In this document: positions 10,747 to 21,608 of the stretch, piece after piece
How positions within the stretch are numbered: position 1 is the first letter of the stretch
How the letters are laid out: every line of letters begins with the position of its first letter
Source of the DNA: Diphasiastrum complanatum
Lineage: Eukaryota > Streptophyta > Lycopodiopsida > Lycopodiales > Lycopodiaceae
Reading direction: 5' to 3'
Assembly: GCA_029204225.1 (NCBI GenBank)
Contig: CM055106.1
Coordinates: 14,448,393 to 14,512,392 of the forward strand
Length of the DNA: 64,000 nucleotides
Notes under the pieces: generated by a model
What the model was told of the DNA's origin: nothing
The model's database searches: none
Seen by the model: only the letters and a program-made list of their open reading frames with translations
Position numbers and translations under genes: made by a program

Positions 10747-12286
10747 CTCTCTTTTCATCTAGTTTTGGCATAGTTTTAACCACACTACTTTGATCCAACT
10801 TTAGAATGGTCTCCATCCTAAGTATAGATCTCCTTTCTAAGGTTCTAAAGTATCTTTCATAATTGATATAGAGAATAGTGTCCAAATTGGATGCTTCACT
10901 ATTTCTTACATCAATTTTACACATCAAGATATAACTCGAACATGAAGAACCAAATAGAATGTGAATGAAATGATTCCTCCATGTTTTAAACTTTGAACTC
11001 TTTGAAAAATTAGATCAACCAAACAATAAATGTGAGTGGTGACCATTTCCTTGCTTGTCCCTCCAACTTTGTGCTTTCTTGATATGTCTCCACCATAAAA
11101 CTCCATGAATGAGCTTTCATCTCCATCTTGCCACAAGATATCATCAACACTTGATGACTTGGCCATGAATGAGTGACACAATGGACCTCCAATAGCTTCA
11201 TTTTCATCAGCAGGCCAATAATGCTAGTACAACTCCAACAATAAGATATTGCACACATCCACATGAAATAGCTCAAACATGAGATAGAACAAGTAAAGTA
11301 AAATTGAACAACACTTCCTTGCTTCTCCTTTGACCTTACTTGAGTCTTCATACACCTGCAAAAATAGATTCATAACATCTTTGCCAAATAACCTTCCTTT
11401 GATGCTCTTGACTAGCTCCAAATTGCCACTTTTTCTTTTGTGTTGTTCGGAAGCCCTTTGAGACCAACCTCTTGATCTTCCACTTGACCATCAATGTCAT
11501 TGAACAAACTTTTTTTTTTTCAAATCCATTACTTGATTTTCCAGCATGAAAACCATGAGAACTAATATCCACTTGCATAGCATCATCTACACAAGAAGAT
11601 TCTCCAAAACATGTGAGTAAAGTAAAGTGAGTCACTTCCACTTGTTTAACTTTCACTTGAACATCAAAGATATGAATATCTTCAGACCTGAACCTCTGGA
11701 AATACTCCCTTTCAAACATATGATCTAGATCCAACAAGATCTCATCAATGCTTGATCTCGAATTTCCACAGAGGTCAGTGAAAACAATGCGACCATCATA
11801 AATCAAAACATAGATTCCAAACTTTCCATTGAACATGAAGTAGAGTAGGTGAAGATGAGTATCAAACTTAGTAAATCCAGCCCACTTGAGTCCATAAAAA
11901 ACCTCAATAATCTCACCAATGAGATCTCCCTTGCCTTGAAGAAATTGCCTCTCGATATGCTCCATGCTCCAGCCAACATTTTTGCCATCTTGATCATGAG
12001 TGATCAATTCACAATCATAAAATCCTTTGAGTTGAAGAAGAGATGTGAGATCCATGACTTGGATCTTTGCAAGAACCAGTCTTCCATTGCTCTTTCCTTC
12101 ATAAGACTCTTTCTTAATGATTGCATCATAAGAAGTAGAAACCTCAAAAACATTAGAAGCCATGAAAAAAATGATTAGTACCTTCAATATAAGAATCATC
12201 AAGCAAGAACTTCTATTCAATGTTTTAGGTAATGATTCATATGATAATGATTCATCCTCACTATCATTCAGAATGGCATCATTCAA
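10747..12286 (-). pseudogene. C2 third region: unknown ORF with hydrophobic segment
   Basis: A 312-codon frame (12286-11348) starts MNDAILNDSEDESLSYESLP, followed by a hydrophobic run (about residues 29-44: CLMILILKVLIIFFMA), then LTSLLQLKGFYDCELIT and a long stretch with Phe/His/Asp-rich sequence. Smaller shifted frames (11421-11224, 11181-10924, 10927-10742) continue colinear with the C1 ORF. The start and hydrophobic run are shared with C1; the part about 11300-11990 is absent from C1. Function unknown; an envelope-like or membrane-binding accessory protein is possible. Confidence 0.55.
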
Positions 12287-12289
12287 AGT

Positions 12290-13100
12290 TCATCCTACTT
12301 TGAACTCTTGACATACTCCTCTTCTTTTTGACTTGTGACTATCTCCCTCACCAAGTCTGTTGATAAAGCCATTTGATCTACTCTCTTTATGAAGACATGT
12401 GACTCCACTTGCTGCATAAATGACTTTCTTGGACTCATCACAAAAGAATGTAGAAGAACCACCTTCTTCATGCATGCACCTAGCAACATCTTTTTCTATA
12501 TGATCAAAGAAATCATTAGCAACAACCTTTTCCAAGGAAGAACCTTCACCTCCATTGATGAAGTTAGATCTTTCCTTACCTTTTGCATGCTTGCACTTGC
12601 CATGAAGAACCATTGAAGAACCATTATTATCCTCATAACTAGCCAAGTTAACACAAAGATGAACATCTCCAGGAAACATATTAGATCTTGACCTAGATCT
12701 AGCATAAGGAAGCTTGTTAGACTTTGCATAAGATCCACCAATCTTATTGATGCTAAAAGGGAAAGTTGAGACCAATCTCGTTTTCCATTCCATCCTTTTT
12801 GTTAGCCATAACAAAAGCATCAAGCTTGAAAAGTCTACCTTGTCTGTTGCCCCTAGCAACCAAGATTTCTTCCTTTGTAATGAAACAAGCATCACCACCA
12901 AACTTTACCAGGTATCCTTTCTCAATCACTGGACCAACACTTAACAAATTCTTTGAAAGTGAAGAAATGTAAAGAACACCATCAAGACTTGCTTTCCTAT
13001 CAGTAGAAAGACAAATAAGAATTGAACCAATACCTTCGATCACACACTTACCACCATTGCCCTTGTGTATCACTTTCTGGGCTCCATCATAAGTGACCAA
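12290..13100 (-). pseudogene. C2 protease-side region and following unknown region
   Basis: The frame from 13100 reads MVTYDGAQKVIHKGNGG... then LDGVLYISSLSKNLLSVGPV, the conserved stretch after the retropepsin active site. The DSG triad itself lies beyond the break. A shifted frame (from 12901) goes on with SYAKSNKLPYARSRSRSN, HGKCKHAKGKERSNFI and FFCDESKKVIYAASGVTCL, all colinear with C1. This second part has no known domain; it is Ser/Lys rich with spaced Cys/His. Confidence 0.75.
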
Positions 13101-13133
13101 AAAATTAAAAAAGTCCCTAGAGCATTGGTGAGG

Positions 13134-13565
13134 CCAGATAACATCACCGTAAACTCAAGTTTTGAATGTTGTTTTTGGAACATCTTCCGCTTTGATATGG
13201 ACTTGGTGAAAATTAATGAATTCTTAGCCAAACATCTCCACGAGCCCTCACGAGGTGGCTGGCAGATATCCTTTTCCACCCAAACAATTAAGGGCAACGA
13301 GCTGAAAGCTCTTCCAGCACTCCAACCACAACCAGAGTGGCGTCAGCAGGTCTTCGAGAGAGACCCTGTGGCCATCAAGGCCTATGTGACAAGTGGCCTT
13401 TTTGCATTGAGTAGTATTAAGGTCCCTCTAAATAGTGTTGTGACATTGATGCCATATGCAGGACCTCAATACAATTGGGGTGATTGGCATGCTTTGTGTC
13501 GTCACCAATGGAGATCAAGTATAGTTTCAACCGTACTCTACCCAAATGTTTGCAAAAGACAATAA
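13134..13565 (+). other. Orphan open frame of about 140 codons, not recognised
   Basis: The open frame (opening at 13065, inside C2-derived sequence) carries from about 13134 an ordinary protein-like composition (WQISF, LKALPALQPQPEWRQQ, SVVTLMPYAGPQYNWG) unlike the transposon frames around it. It ends at TAA 13563. A second frame 13639-13887 may continue it after a break. I do not recognise the family; a captured host exon or an old integrated viral piece are both possible. There is no promoter or splice evidence. Confidence 0.3.
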
Positions 13566-13835
13566 ACACCAATTAAGGGTTAATGCGCATTTTCTCTCCT
13601 GCACGTGATGATCCAAATGGGTAGAATGCATCACTCCCTTGGACCAGATCACGCTCCATAACTTTAATTGGGCAAGAATTCCTTCAGAGCACGGATGGAA
13701 CACAGATGTAGATGCCAAAAGTGCTCTAATCCAGTTTTCCAGAAATGATCTCAATTGTCTTGAAGCAACAGTCCGCGCAGTCATCACTTATGCCCGAGAC
13801 TTAGAATATTTGATGGGCATTGAGACTAAATGGGA

Positions 13836-14310
13836 AAATTTTCTCCCAATAAGGTGGCTTGGCTATGAGTGTTGTACTAGGTACTAGATTAATTGCATGA
13901 TCTATTTCTCTATTGAGTGGCAAACCGATAGGTAGATCATCAGAAAAAATATCACTAAATTCAGTAAACAAAACATCTAAATCTTTAACTTTATGATGCA
14001 CATTATTGGAAATAGAGTCATTCAAAAAAAACTATAAGTCACAAAGAAGTACCTCATTATGCTGATAGTCTCCCATACGCTGAAGCAGCTCTAAAGTGCA
14101 TGTTCTCCATGCATGCAACCAAACCTCCCAACTATCTTTATGAAAACTTAGGGTTTTTTTATGGTAATTTATTTGGAGAGTTGGGCCCATACCATAAGGC
14201 CAATGTTTCTCTACAACTAGGTCATTACACTCCAAGTGCATGATTTGAAAGTTGATTTTAGCTGGTACCTCTAAGTTTCTAGACTCAGACTGCTTTTTCA
14301 AAAATATGTT
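13836..14310 (-). pseudogene. Gypsy protease-to-RT linker fragment
   Basis: Minus-strand frames read a decayed retropepsin tail (MGPTLQINYHKKTLSFHKDS, 14301-14032). Then at 14025-13836 comes the linker before RT: LFTEFSDIFSDDLPIGLP, REIDHAINLVPST, AKPPY. This order is typical of Ty3/gypsy pol. A frameshift separates the two parts. Neither active site is present. Confidence 0.75.
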
Positions 14311-14788
14311 TCAAGCTAAATTGAAAGTTGTGATAGGTTTAGAATAGAAAGCATAGGGAAAAAAAGAATGTTGTTGGGGAAAGAATGGGAGAGCTATTTG
14401 ATTGATCAGCTAGCAATGCCCAAGTTTTAGAACCCCTACTAGGTCCATGTTGAGTAGAGATAAGGCCCTTAGGGCTTTGGCCTCAAATCCTATTGGCCCA
14501 TTTTCACCTCTCTTATTATTTGAAATTTGAAATTTGGGGGGAACCCTCTGTTATTCACTAACTTGACTATTAGGCCTTGTGACATTTAATTTCCACAAAA
14601 TGGCCTAAAGTTTTTTTATTAACTTTTAACTAATCAAATAACTATGACGTAGTCTCACTTATATATAGGCTTAAAATATTTCAAAAAATCATACGCTCGC
14701 ACAAACATGCTGAATCGAGGCATATAGCATATCGTTGGAAAGCTAATTTTGCAAGAAAAATCCATGCAGACTCAGAGTAGGCAAGAGA
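14311..14788. other. No recognisable gene
   Basis: AT-rich spacer without notable frames or repeats. Confidence 0.45.
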
Positions 14789-14935
14789 GAAGGGAGGAGA
14801 GGTAGCGAGCAGCAGTAGTGCAGCAGCAACAGGGAGGGAGGCCGGGGATACCAGAGCAGACAGGAGAGAAGGGAGGAGAGGCAGCGAGCAACAGCAGTAG
14901 CGAGCAGAGGCAGGAGCACAACAGCAGCAATGAGG
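14789..14935. repeat. Purine-rich imperfect tandem repeat (about 78 bp)
   Basis: GAGAAGGGAGGAGAGGTAGC at 14789 recurs as GAGAAGGGAGGAGAGGCAGC at 14867, each followed by GAGCAACAGCAGTAG-like sequence. It leads directly into the (GA)n array, so the region is an expanding low-complexity patch, not a gene. Confidence 0.7.
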
Positions 14936-14939
14936 GAGG

Positions 14940-14941
<2 letters not shown>

Positions 14942-15012
<71 letters not shown>
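14942..15012. repeat. (GA)n microsatellite, about 71 bp
   Basis: Uninterrupted GA dinucleotides. Frames through it read Arg-Glu or Ser-Leu repeats and are not genes. The flanking 15013-15230 holds several ACACGTGTC/ACACATGTC words. Confidence 0.95.
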
Positions 15013-15014
<2 letters not shown>

Positions 15015-15472
15015 TGCATGGGCCATACCCTCTGGTACACGTGTCATTTTCGGGTTGAGAAAACCAATGCATGGCCACATGTGGGCCATGCTTTCTATTG
15101 GACACGTGTCGCACAACATGTGGTCAAACATGCTGATGTGGCATGACACATGTCGTGCACATACTGACCGGTGGTGTGCATACCGTCTCCATGTTGAGTG
15201 CAAATTGGTCGACTAAACTTTTTTCAAAATAGTGGGAACACATATTAACTTCTAATAAATGAATAATCTAATTAGGGTTTCTTCGATATCCGCACATCCT
15301 TCAAAAGAGACAATTGTGACTATAGTTTTCAACTATCACGAAAAAGCTAAAGAAGAGTATTAGAGTTCAACTATGGAACAAAAATTATAAAATAAGCTAG
15401 AGTTAGTATTTACAGCTAAAGTGAGAGATAAAACAACTAAGGGTTAAGGTCCTCAAGGGTGGCTCACAATGG

Positions 15473-15890
15473 AGGGTGTAAGTACATTCACCCCCCATTA
15501 GAGGAATTCTAAATCCAAAAAAGACCCTTTGTAAAGATTCTTTTTATATTTTTTCTCAATTTTTTCTTACACATGGATCAATCAAAACACTCAAATTTGA
15601 AATCTACGTAACGTAACTTTTGGAGTCTACATTTTGATTCCACACTAAAAATGGCATAACTTTTTAGTGGTAAGTCCGAATTTAGCGAAGTTTGGTGCAT
15701 TGGAAAGCGCTCGACAAGGGCTTTCCATAATATGTTATATCACATACTTTTGAGCTACGATTAAAAAGTTATGGCAAGTCAAATGTATTGCTGTTATAAT
15801 ATTTTAATATTATAAACATCATCTTGCACGAATTTTTAAAGGGTCTTTTTGGAGCTCAAAACTCCTCTAATGCACATTTACATCCACATC
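15473..15890. mobile_element. MITE-like element (about 0.42 kb)
   Basis: The left end (GGTGTAAGTACATTCACC...ATTAGAGGAATTCT...AAAAAAGACCCTTT) pairs with the right end (AAAGGGTCTTTTTGGAGCTC...CTCCTCTAATGCACATTTAC). This is an imperfect terminal inverted repeat of about 55 bp. The interior has no coding frame and carries two AAAAAGTTATGGCA-like words. A truncated relative of the left half lies at 24215-24360. Target-site duplication unresolved. Confidence 0.65.
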
Positions 15891-16356
15891 AAAAAGATTT
15901 TCCATGTGACATTCCCCACATATGGGAGGAAAAGACAATAAATGCTTAAAATTGAATTGGATTAGATACTTAAAGCTTTATTGTATGTGAGAGAAAAGGA
16001 ACACCAAGTGGCCTTAGGACCATTGAAAATACATGAGCTATTTGTGGGGTATAATTGGTTTGTCCCATAATGGCATTGAAGCCATAGTGGCATCCTTCAA
16101 TGCCGCTCATTAATTCACAATCCGTTCAGAAAAGGAAGTTCACTTTAAGCGGACTACCCAATTTAGTATTAATTACTAACCCTTATTACCTTTCTTCCTT
16201 GTGAAATAAGACAACATTTAAAAATGAATTAATGATTCCCCATAGTTGATAAAGTGTATTTTTTTAAAAGCTTAAATTTTTAAATCGATTCTGTAAAAAG
16301 AGCTAATCCACGCTATAAATATTTCCATAAAGAGTTACGGACTTTCATGAAAACTT
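15891..16356. other. No recognisable gene
   Basis: AT-rich. Contains GGCATTGAAGCCATAGTGGC followed by CCTTCAATGCCG, a small imperfect inverted repeat. Nothing else stands out. Confidence 0.4.
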
Positions 16357-16710
16357 TCATAAAATTTGATTGAGGGTAAACAAGCCCTTTTGGGTAGCAT
16401 CGATCACCCTTTGAATAGGGGAATAAGATTTTTCACTAAGCTGTCCATTGGGTCTTCTTGCCATAAAGATTGTTGAGGTTGTAAGGCTGAGCCTTAAGGC
16501 TTCATCATCTTTTATGACAAGACGGCCCAATGGAAAGGTGAATGGAGAATCCATTCTAGGTACATAATGGGCACTTGAGGCTTTTTTGCCTATCAAATAA
16601 ACACCACATTCTTTTTCAAATGCCGATTCCGTTTCATAATGTTTGTATGAAAAAAAAAAATAGAATGCCCAATACAAAATGATGACATTTTGCCACATAA
16701 GGGGTCCCAA
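16357..16710 (-). other. Open frame of 117 codons, doubtful
   Basis: An uninterrupted frame starting MGPLMWQNVIILYWAFYFFF, with a hydrophobic N-terminus, then mixed sequence including RRPNGQLSEKSYSPIQRV. I recognise no family. Its 3' end abuts plain AT-rich DNA and no copy is seen elsewhere in the window. It may be a gene fragment or chance. Confidence 0.2.
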
Positions 16711-16875
16711 GCTGGGGGCTCATTTGATAGTACATAATAAAAGGTGAAGCAATAAAAAAGAAAGTTCATGGTGACCTAAAAACTAGGTGTATTCTTACTT
16801 CTGCGCGTTTTCCTGGTGGCATCGACGTCCTTTCTTTCAAGCGTGTTAGTGCGAGGAACATGCTTCCAGCATCAC

Positions 16876-16882
16876 TATAAAT
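16876..16882 (+). promoter_or_regulatory. TATA box of CYSTM copy 2 (TATAAAT)
   Basis: CACTATAAATCGG stands 171 bp before the ATG, inside a block conserved with copy 1. A transcription start about 30 bp downstream would give a 5' leader of roughly 140 nt. The promoter role is inferred from position and conservation. Confidence 0.65.
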
Positions 16883-17046
16883 CGGCCAAGTGAGTGCAGC
16901 ATATTCACAGCCTGTGCAGCTACTTACCTTTCAACTCTCGCATAATCTTTTCGTTAAAGTTCTGAATTATCTTTCCTTTAATTTCCATTGTGTATCAGCA
17001 GCTTCAAACAGCGCTTCTACTAGGAAACAGTAACTATTTCGAGATC

Positions 17047-17398
17047 ATGGCTTGTCGTCGCGCCGCTCCCCGTTCTCAGTACAATCCAAGGAGCGTTAAG
17101 AGCAATCGCGGTTTCTGGAAAGGATGGTAATCACTTGGTTTTTGTTACTGTTTCGACGTACTTTGGAACGGCTTCTCTCTCTTTTTTTCCCCTTATCATG
17201 CGGCGCTGCTCATGTTAAATGATTCGACTATGAACTATTTATTCATGACTAGTGTTGCTCTAATAGATTATAGGCTAGAGAGTTTGACAGTGTTTGATTT
17301 TTGGGCTATGTTCATATTGCAGCTTAGCAGCTCTTTGCTGCTGCTGTTTGTTGGACGAGTGCTGTTGCGATCCAACCGTCGTCGTAGTCGAAAGTTAA
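17047..17398 (+). CDS. CYSTM-type cysteine-rich transmembrane module protein, copy 2 (two exons)
   Basis: Exon 1 is 17047-17126, a GT-AG intron spans 17127-17322 (196 nt), and exon 2 is 17323-17398, giving 51 residues. Order: basic N-terminus (MACRRAAPRSQYNPRS...), GFWKGCLAAL (22-31), CCCC (32-35), LLDECCC (36-42), then DPTVVVVES. The Gly-Phe-Trp-x-Gly-Cys-Leu-Ala-Ala-Leu-Cys4-Leu-Leu-Asp pattern is the CYSTM module almost as in seed plants. Most CYSTM proteins have a longer Gln/Pro/Tyr-rich N-terminus; here it is short and Arg/Ser-rich. Expected to be a tail-anchored membrane protein acting in stress or metal response (family knowledge). With an intact TATA box, conserved splice sites and an open tail it is the likely working member of the pair. 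Confidence 0.85.
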
Positions 17399-17740
17399 TT
17401 GGGAGAATGATTAATTTTACTGCTGGAATGAGCTAAATGATTATTTGTTAGTTGGCATGATTTAGAGCCCATCTCCCAAGACTCCATCTAAGCTCTGAGA
17501 CCTGCCGCCATCATGAAGACATGGCGAATTAGTGACTATATATTCATAACTTATTATTAGCGTAAAGCTGACGATTAGGCCTTATAGCATGACGGGGCTT
17601 CATGCAGCACAACCAGATTTGTTAAGTTTATTTTGATTAAGCTTCTACTCAGTAATAAACTTGCTATTAGCTTACAAATACATTATCTGCTATTTTTGGA
17701 GGATTGAGAGTTCAACACCTTATTGTGAGTGCTATTCTGC

Positions 17741-18021
17741 TATTCTTGTGAGTGAGATTAAACTATTTTTGTGTTATGAGGCGCAATATATTCTCTGAGA
17801 TGTCAGTTGTCATTCAGATCCGCTTTGTTGACGTTAACAGCTTGTTGTTAGATGAAATGCTTTACACAGGAAGTGCCTACCAAATGATGATCATAATTAC
17901 TGTCTCGTCACGGGTGCAGATCCATAACTGCTAGCGTTTTAGTGAATTTGGTAGCTCCCTTTTTGAAAGAGGTGATTAGAGGTATGAAAGAAGAGCCTTT
18001 TCGAAAGAGGTGATTACAAGC
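17741..18021. other. No recognisable gene
   Basis: Contains a short direct repeat GAAAGAGGTGATTA (near 17966 and 18004) just before the possible LTR. Confidence 0.4.
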
Positions 18022-18594
18022 TTGAGGGGAGTGTTCGATTAATAATCAAATAAAGCAATCAAATATCTTAAATGATTCAAAGAGCATCTGCGAAGTTCTC
18101 AAGTCGTGCTTGATTTCTGTGAGTGCTTCATGAAAGTGGTGATAAAAAAAGATCAAGAGATAAATTCTAAGCGAGTTCTGTGTCGAATGAGAATCATACA
18201 ACTTTAAGATCTTGTGTGGCATTTTGTAATAAAAAGTTAGTGTTTGAAGTTTGCAATTTCAGAAGGTCATTATAAGAGATTGTACCACATCCAATTGATT
18301 GTTGACTCGTGTAATCTTTTATGACATTCTGTAAGCTACTATTATCAAATTGTCACAAAGTATACATGAATGTTCACAAATCGCTTCAGAAAAGTACGAA
18401 AAGGTTCATTATTGTGTAAGAAAGATTGTTGCAAGATTACAATACAATATAATTTGTAAACAAAATGAACTATGCTAATTCGAACAATCACAACTAATTG
18501 AATAAAGAACTAATTATCTCAATCAACCATTGGGAATGAGGCTTTAAGGACAATTTATATTCTTCGAGATCCCAATAAACACCCAACAAATTAT
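18022..18594 (+). mobile_element. Possible Copia polypurine tract and 3' LTR
   Basis: AGCTTGAGGGGAG followed by TGTTCGATTAATAATC looks like the CTTGAGGGGGAG-TGTT junction common at the 3' end of plant Copia elements. The other end may be ...AAACACCCAACA at 18594, making an LTR of about 563 bp. No second copy is present, so the call rests on the junction alone. Confidence 0.4.
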
Positions 18595-21500
18595 CCATAA
18601 GATATTAATTTTAGGCCAACTTTGCACCTAGTTTAATATTAGACATTTGTAATTAGTACAATAACCTAGTTTTTTGGTTGTTAAAAGTATCATCTCAATA
18701 TGCTTATGAAAGAATAGCAGAGCTTGAGACTTTGAGACACTGATGGACACGTTATGAGCTCAATCAGATTGACGTCATCTACAATGATGGACTTATGATT
18801 GTTTTGATTTGGAGGATGATTGAAGATTAAACTACATAAGGAGTTACCACACATGGACTATGATCTATCAAAATATTTCAGATTCATTTTCAATGCCTAA
18901 TTGATAAGTATTTGTACATTTCTTTTTTCGTACCTTTTGTGGCACAAGTATTCATTATTTTTTGCTTTAAATATGCTTTTATTGCACTAAATTTTGAAAA
19001 TTTATTTTTCTATGAATACGCAAATGTAACATGAAATGCAAAAAATTGGTATAACTATTCAAATAGTGGACAAACCATGACATTAGACATTATTGTAGTA
19101 CAAGTGTGTGAATGCAATAGCTCATGCTCTACATTAGTCAAACTTCCCAGATTGGGTTGTATACATGACCAATAGTATACGTGATCAATAGTGTACATGA
19201 TCAATATTATCTATCATATAGTCATAACATGCAGTACATGTACTTTTATATTTCAAATCATATGAAATAGAAAATTCTATTCTTCAATAAAAGAAACTTC
19301 TATATTTGAAGTTTTCTATTGTACAATTGCTAGCTCCTATCTTTTTTCTATATTAGAAGTTGCCAATGCCAACTTTTGTCTTGTTAATTGTCCATTCGAG
19401 ATGCTTGGAAGGATTCTACTTCCTTTCTAGAGTGTATTAACATAATTGCTTCTTGTGGTACCTAAAATTTTGCTTCAACTATCAATGTAAGAGTAGTGGT
19501 CACTACAAGAGCTTGCACGTCTTCATCTTCTATCATTTACTTCTGGACACTAGAAACAAAGCTCTTGGACAATTATTGTTAAAACTTTAATACTTCAAGT
19601 AGGTTGCATCAATCAAGAGCAAACTATTACTATTAATGCAATGTACTATCAAATTTATAAACATAAACTTGAACATTAGAAAAAAAAATCAGGACAAAAT
19701 GGAGCCAGTTTACTGGCTCCATTCTGCCCTAAAAATGGACTCCATCCAACCCTAGGAGTCTTTTGCACCACTTCTTATAAAGATAAACAAATTGTCAAAT
19801 ATTTGAGTTACATTTTACACACTTAAAAACTGATGAAAGAGACTTAAGTTAAACGAATATATATTCATACATAAATGTTCCAAGTATAGAGATATGTTAC
19901 AAATTGGATTATTGAAACTGGATATGTTACCTAATTAGATCAAGCTAAGTCGTCCTCGTCCTGGCCATTGACATCGCGATCAGACTCATGTGACTGCGAT
20001 GCATGAGATTGGGACTGCGATACTTGCATCCAATGAAGATGAGTCAGTTATTTGAGAAATGTGATGAGAGTGAAAATCAAGCCACATGAATGTAGTGAAG
20101 TCAAAATATCCATCCGAATCAAGGCACAAGGAAGATTGGAAGTTTGCAAAGAAAGCATTCCGCGAAAATCCATATCGCTTCAAACAACAACGAGGGGCAA
20201 CTAGAAAGCGACGGGAGACTTTAGAGACCTTCTCACCTTGGGAGTGGAGGGCATATGCATACATATACTCGCCATGTGTGGGAGACTGCTCCACGGCAGA
20301 TCGTTGCGCAAACATTCCAAATTTTGATCATGTAACGAGAGCATTTTATTCCAAGTGTCAAACAGAAAACCGCAAGAGCAAAAAATAATAATCAATGGTC
20401 AAATTTTACTTAAGGGTTTAGGATAGACTTTCAAAGTGGGCTAAAAAATATCCCTCGCCGCCACTGCCCAAGTGATAAGCCCGCATGGTCTCTAGTCGAA
20501 CTTCGGCTACCTCTCGCTACTCCTTCTCTTCACATACTTCCAGTGCGGCTTTCTCAAGACTCTCATTGCGTCTCAGATCTCCGATTTGCGGTGGCTCATC
20601 GCGGATCCCATTCCGCTCCTAACACTATCTCAATTAATTTTGGACTCTTTGATTTATTTAGGACTATTTTCTACATGTGGTACCAAAAGAGCCAGATAAG
20701 AAAAGCAATAAAAAATCACTAATTGTTGAAGTGGGACTTTCTAGAGTTCAAATCTCATTTCAATACAACTATAAGCCAAACAAGACAAATCTGGTCAATG
20801 AGTCCCAATTTAGTTTCTAAAATTTATTGATGCTTTTTTCCAATAGCTATGAGCACCTAATATAATTGTAAATCCAAAATAAATTTGGTTTTTGAGTATC
20901 ATATTATACATTGAACTTATAATTCTGATGAAGTTAGCATTCCAATTATTAGAACAAGGGGGTTATGGTGGATGTTTTTGGGAAATCAAATATAATCATG
21001 TCTAAAATTAGTGTTTATCTGAATAACATAGACAACTTTTAAACATCACTTTATCATATACTACTTTCAAGCTCTATTGTAAGAACTCTCATAGAAATTT
21101 AATCACAATGTGTCATTTGCCACTAAAAGTGGTTCATTTTTATAATCAATGGTCTTGGGCCAAGCAAGCCCTACATCAGTCAAGAGACTATTACAAAAGA
21201 TGCACAAATTTGGTGCAATTCTAGACAATGTACAAGTTTAACCTTTTAGACTAACTGTGATTCACTATTTCAATATTCTAAAGGTTAAGAATTAGAATCT
21301 ATTTTCAACCTTTAGAATTTCTAAAAGGCGTAAAGCTTTCTACATCATGATTCCTCATGGTCTTACAATACACATGCCATGCAAGACTTCAAAGCCCTGG
21401 ATATGACACTGAATACCTGATCTATGTCTTCATGTGTGTGGCCAACCAAAAGAAATCCCATTTCTACCTTTTGAAAGATGCTATGTGCCCCTAACATACA

Positions 21501-21608
21501 ACAAAGACCAAAAATAAATTTGTTCTTATTTTCTCTCCAACAATTGTCAGCTTGAATACGTAAGATCGAAGGTAAGTTACCACGTAATGCTTGTACCTTT
21601 CTTATTGC
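18595..21608. other. Long stretch without recognisable genes
   Basis: AT-rich sequence. Overlapping opposite-strand frames at 19986-20388 (the plus one is Lys/Arg-rich) match nothing I know, and only one, if either, could be real. 20460-20600 is locally GC-richer. No terminal repeats or RT motifs were seen. Confidence 0.5.
19698..19723. repeat. Perfect 12-bp-arm palindrome
   Basis: AATGGAGCCAGT-TT-ACTGGCTCCATT forms a hairpin with a 2-nt centre, beside a second AAAATGGACTCCAT half. Probably a relic of a small inverted-repeat element. No U tract follows, so it is not a terminator. Confidence 0.7.

Larger units (their letters stand above)
10327..13100 (-). mobile_element. Truncated gag-protease Copia element C2
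   Basis: A minus-strand relative of C1. The 3' LTR remnant is 10327-10746 (ends ...CTATCACA in plus sense, cut on its outer side). The polypurine tract is next to it (plus-strand CTCTCTTTTCATCTAG). The interior runs to 13100, where it ends abruptly inside the protease-side region, so gag, primer-binding site and 5' LTR are missing. No RT, RNase H or integrase motif occurs in the interior, as in C1. Confidence 0.8.
16791..17740 (+). repeat. Duplicated gene segment, copy 2 (pairs with 2836-3727)
   Basis: Colinear with 2836-3727 over the promoter, both exons and the 3' flank. It carries the better-preserved promoter and the longer coding tail. Confidence 0.8.

Noticed and set aside
20086-20388. 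Lys/Arg-rich plus-strand frame as a host gene
   Set aside because: An opposite-strand frame of similar length overlaps it; no motif, splice pattern or promoter supports either.
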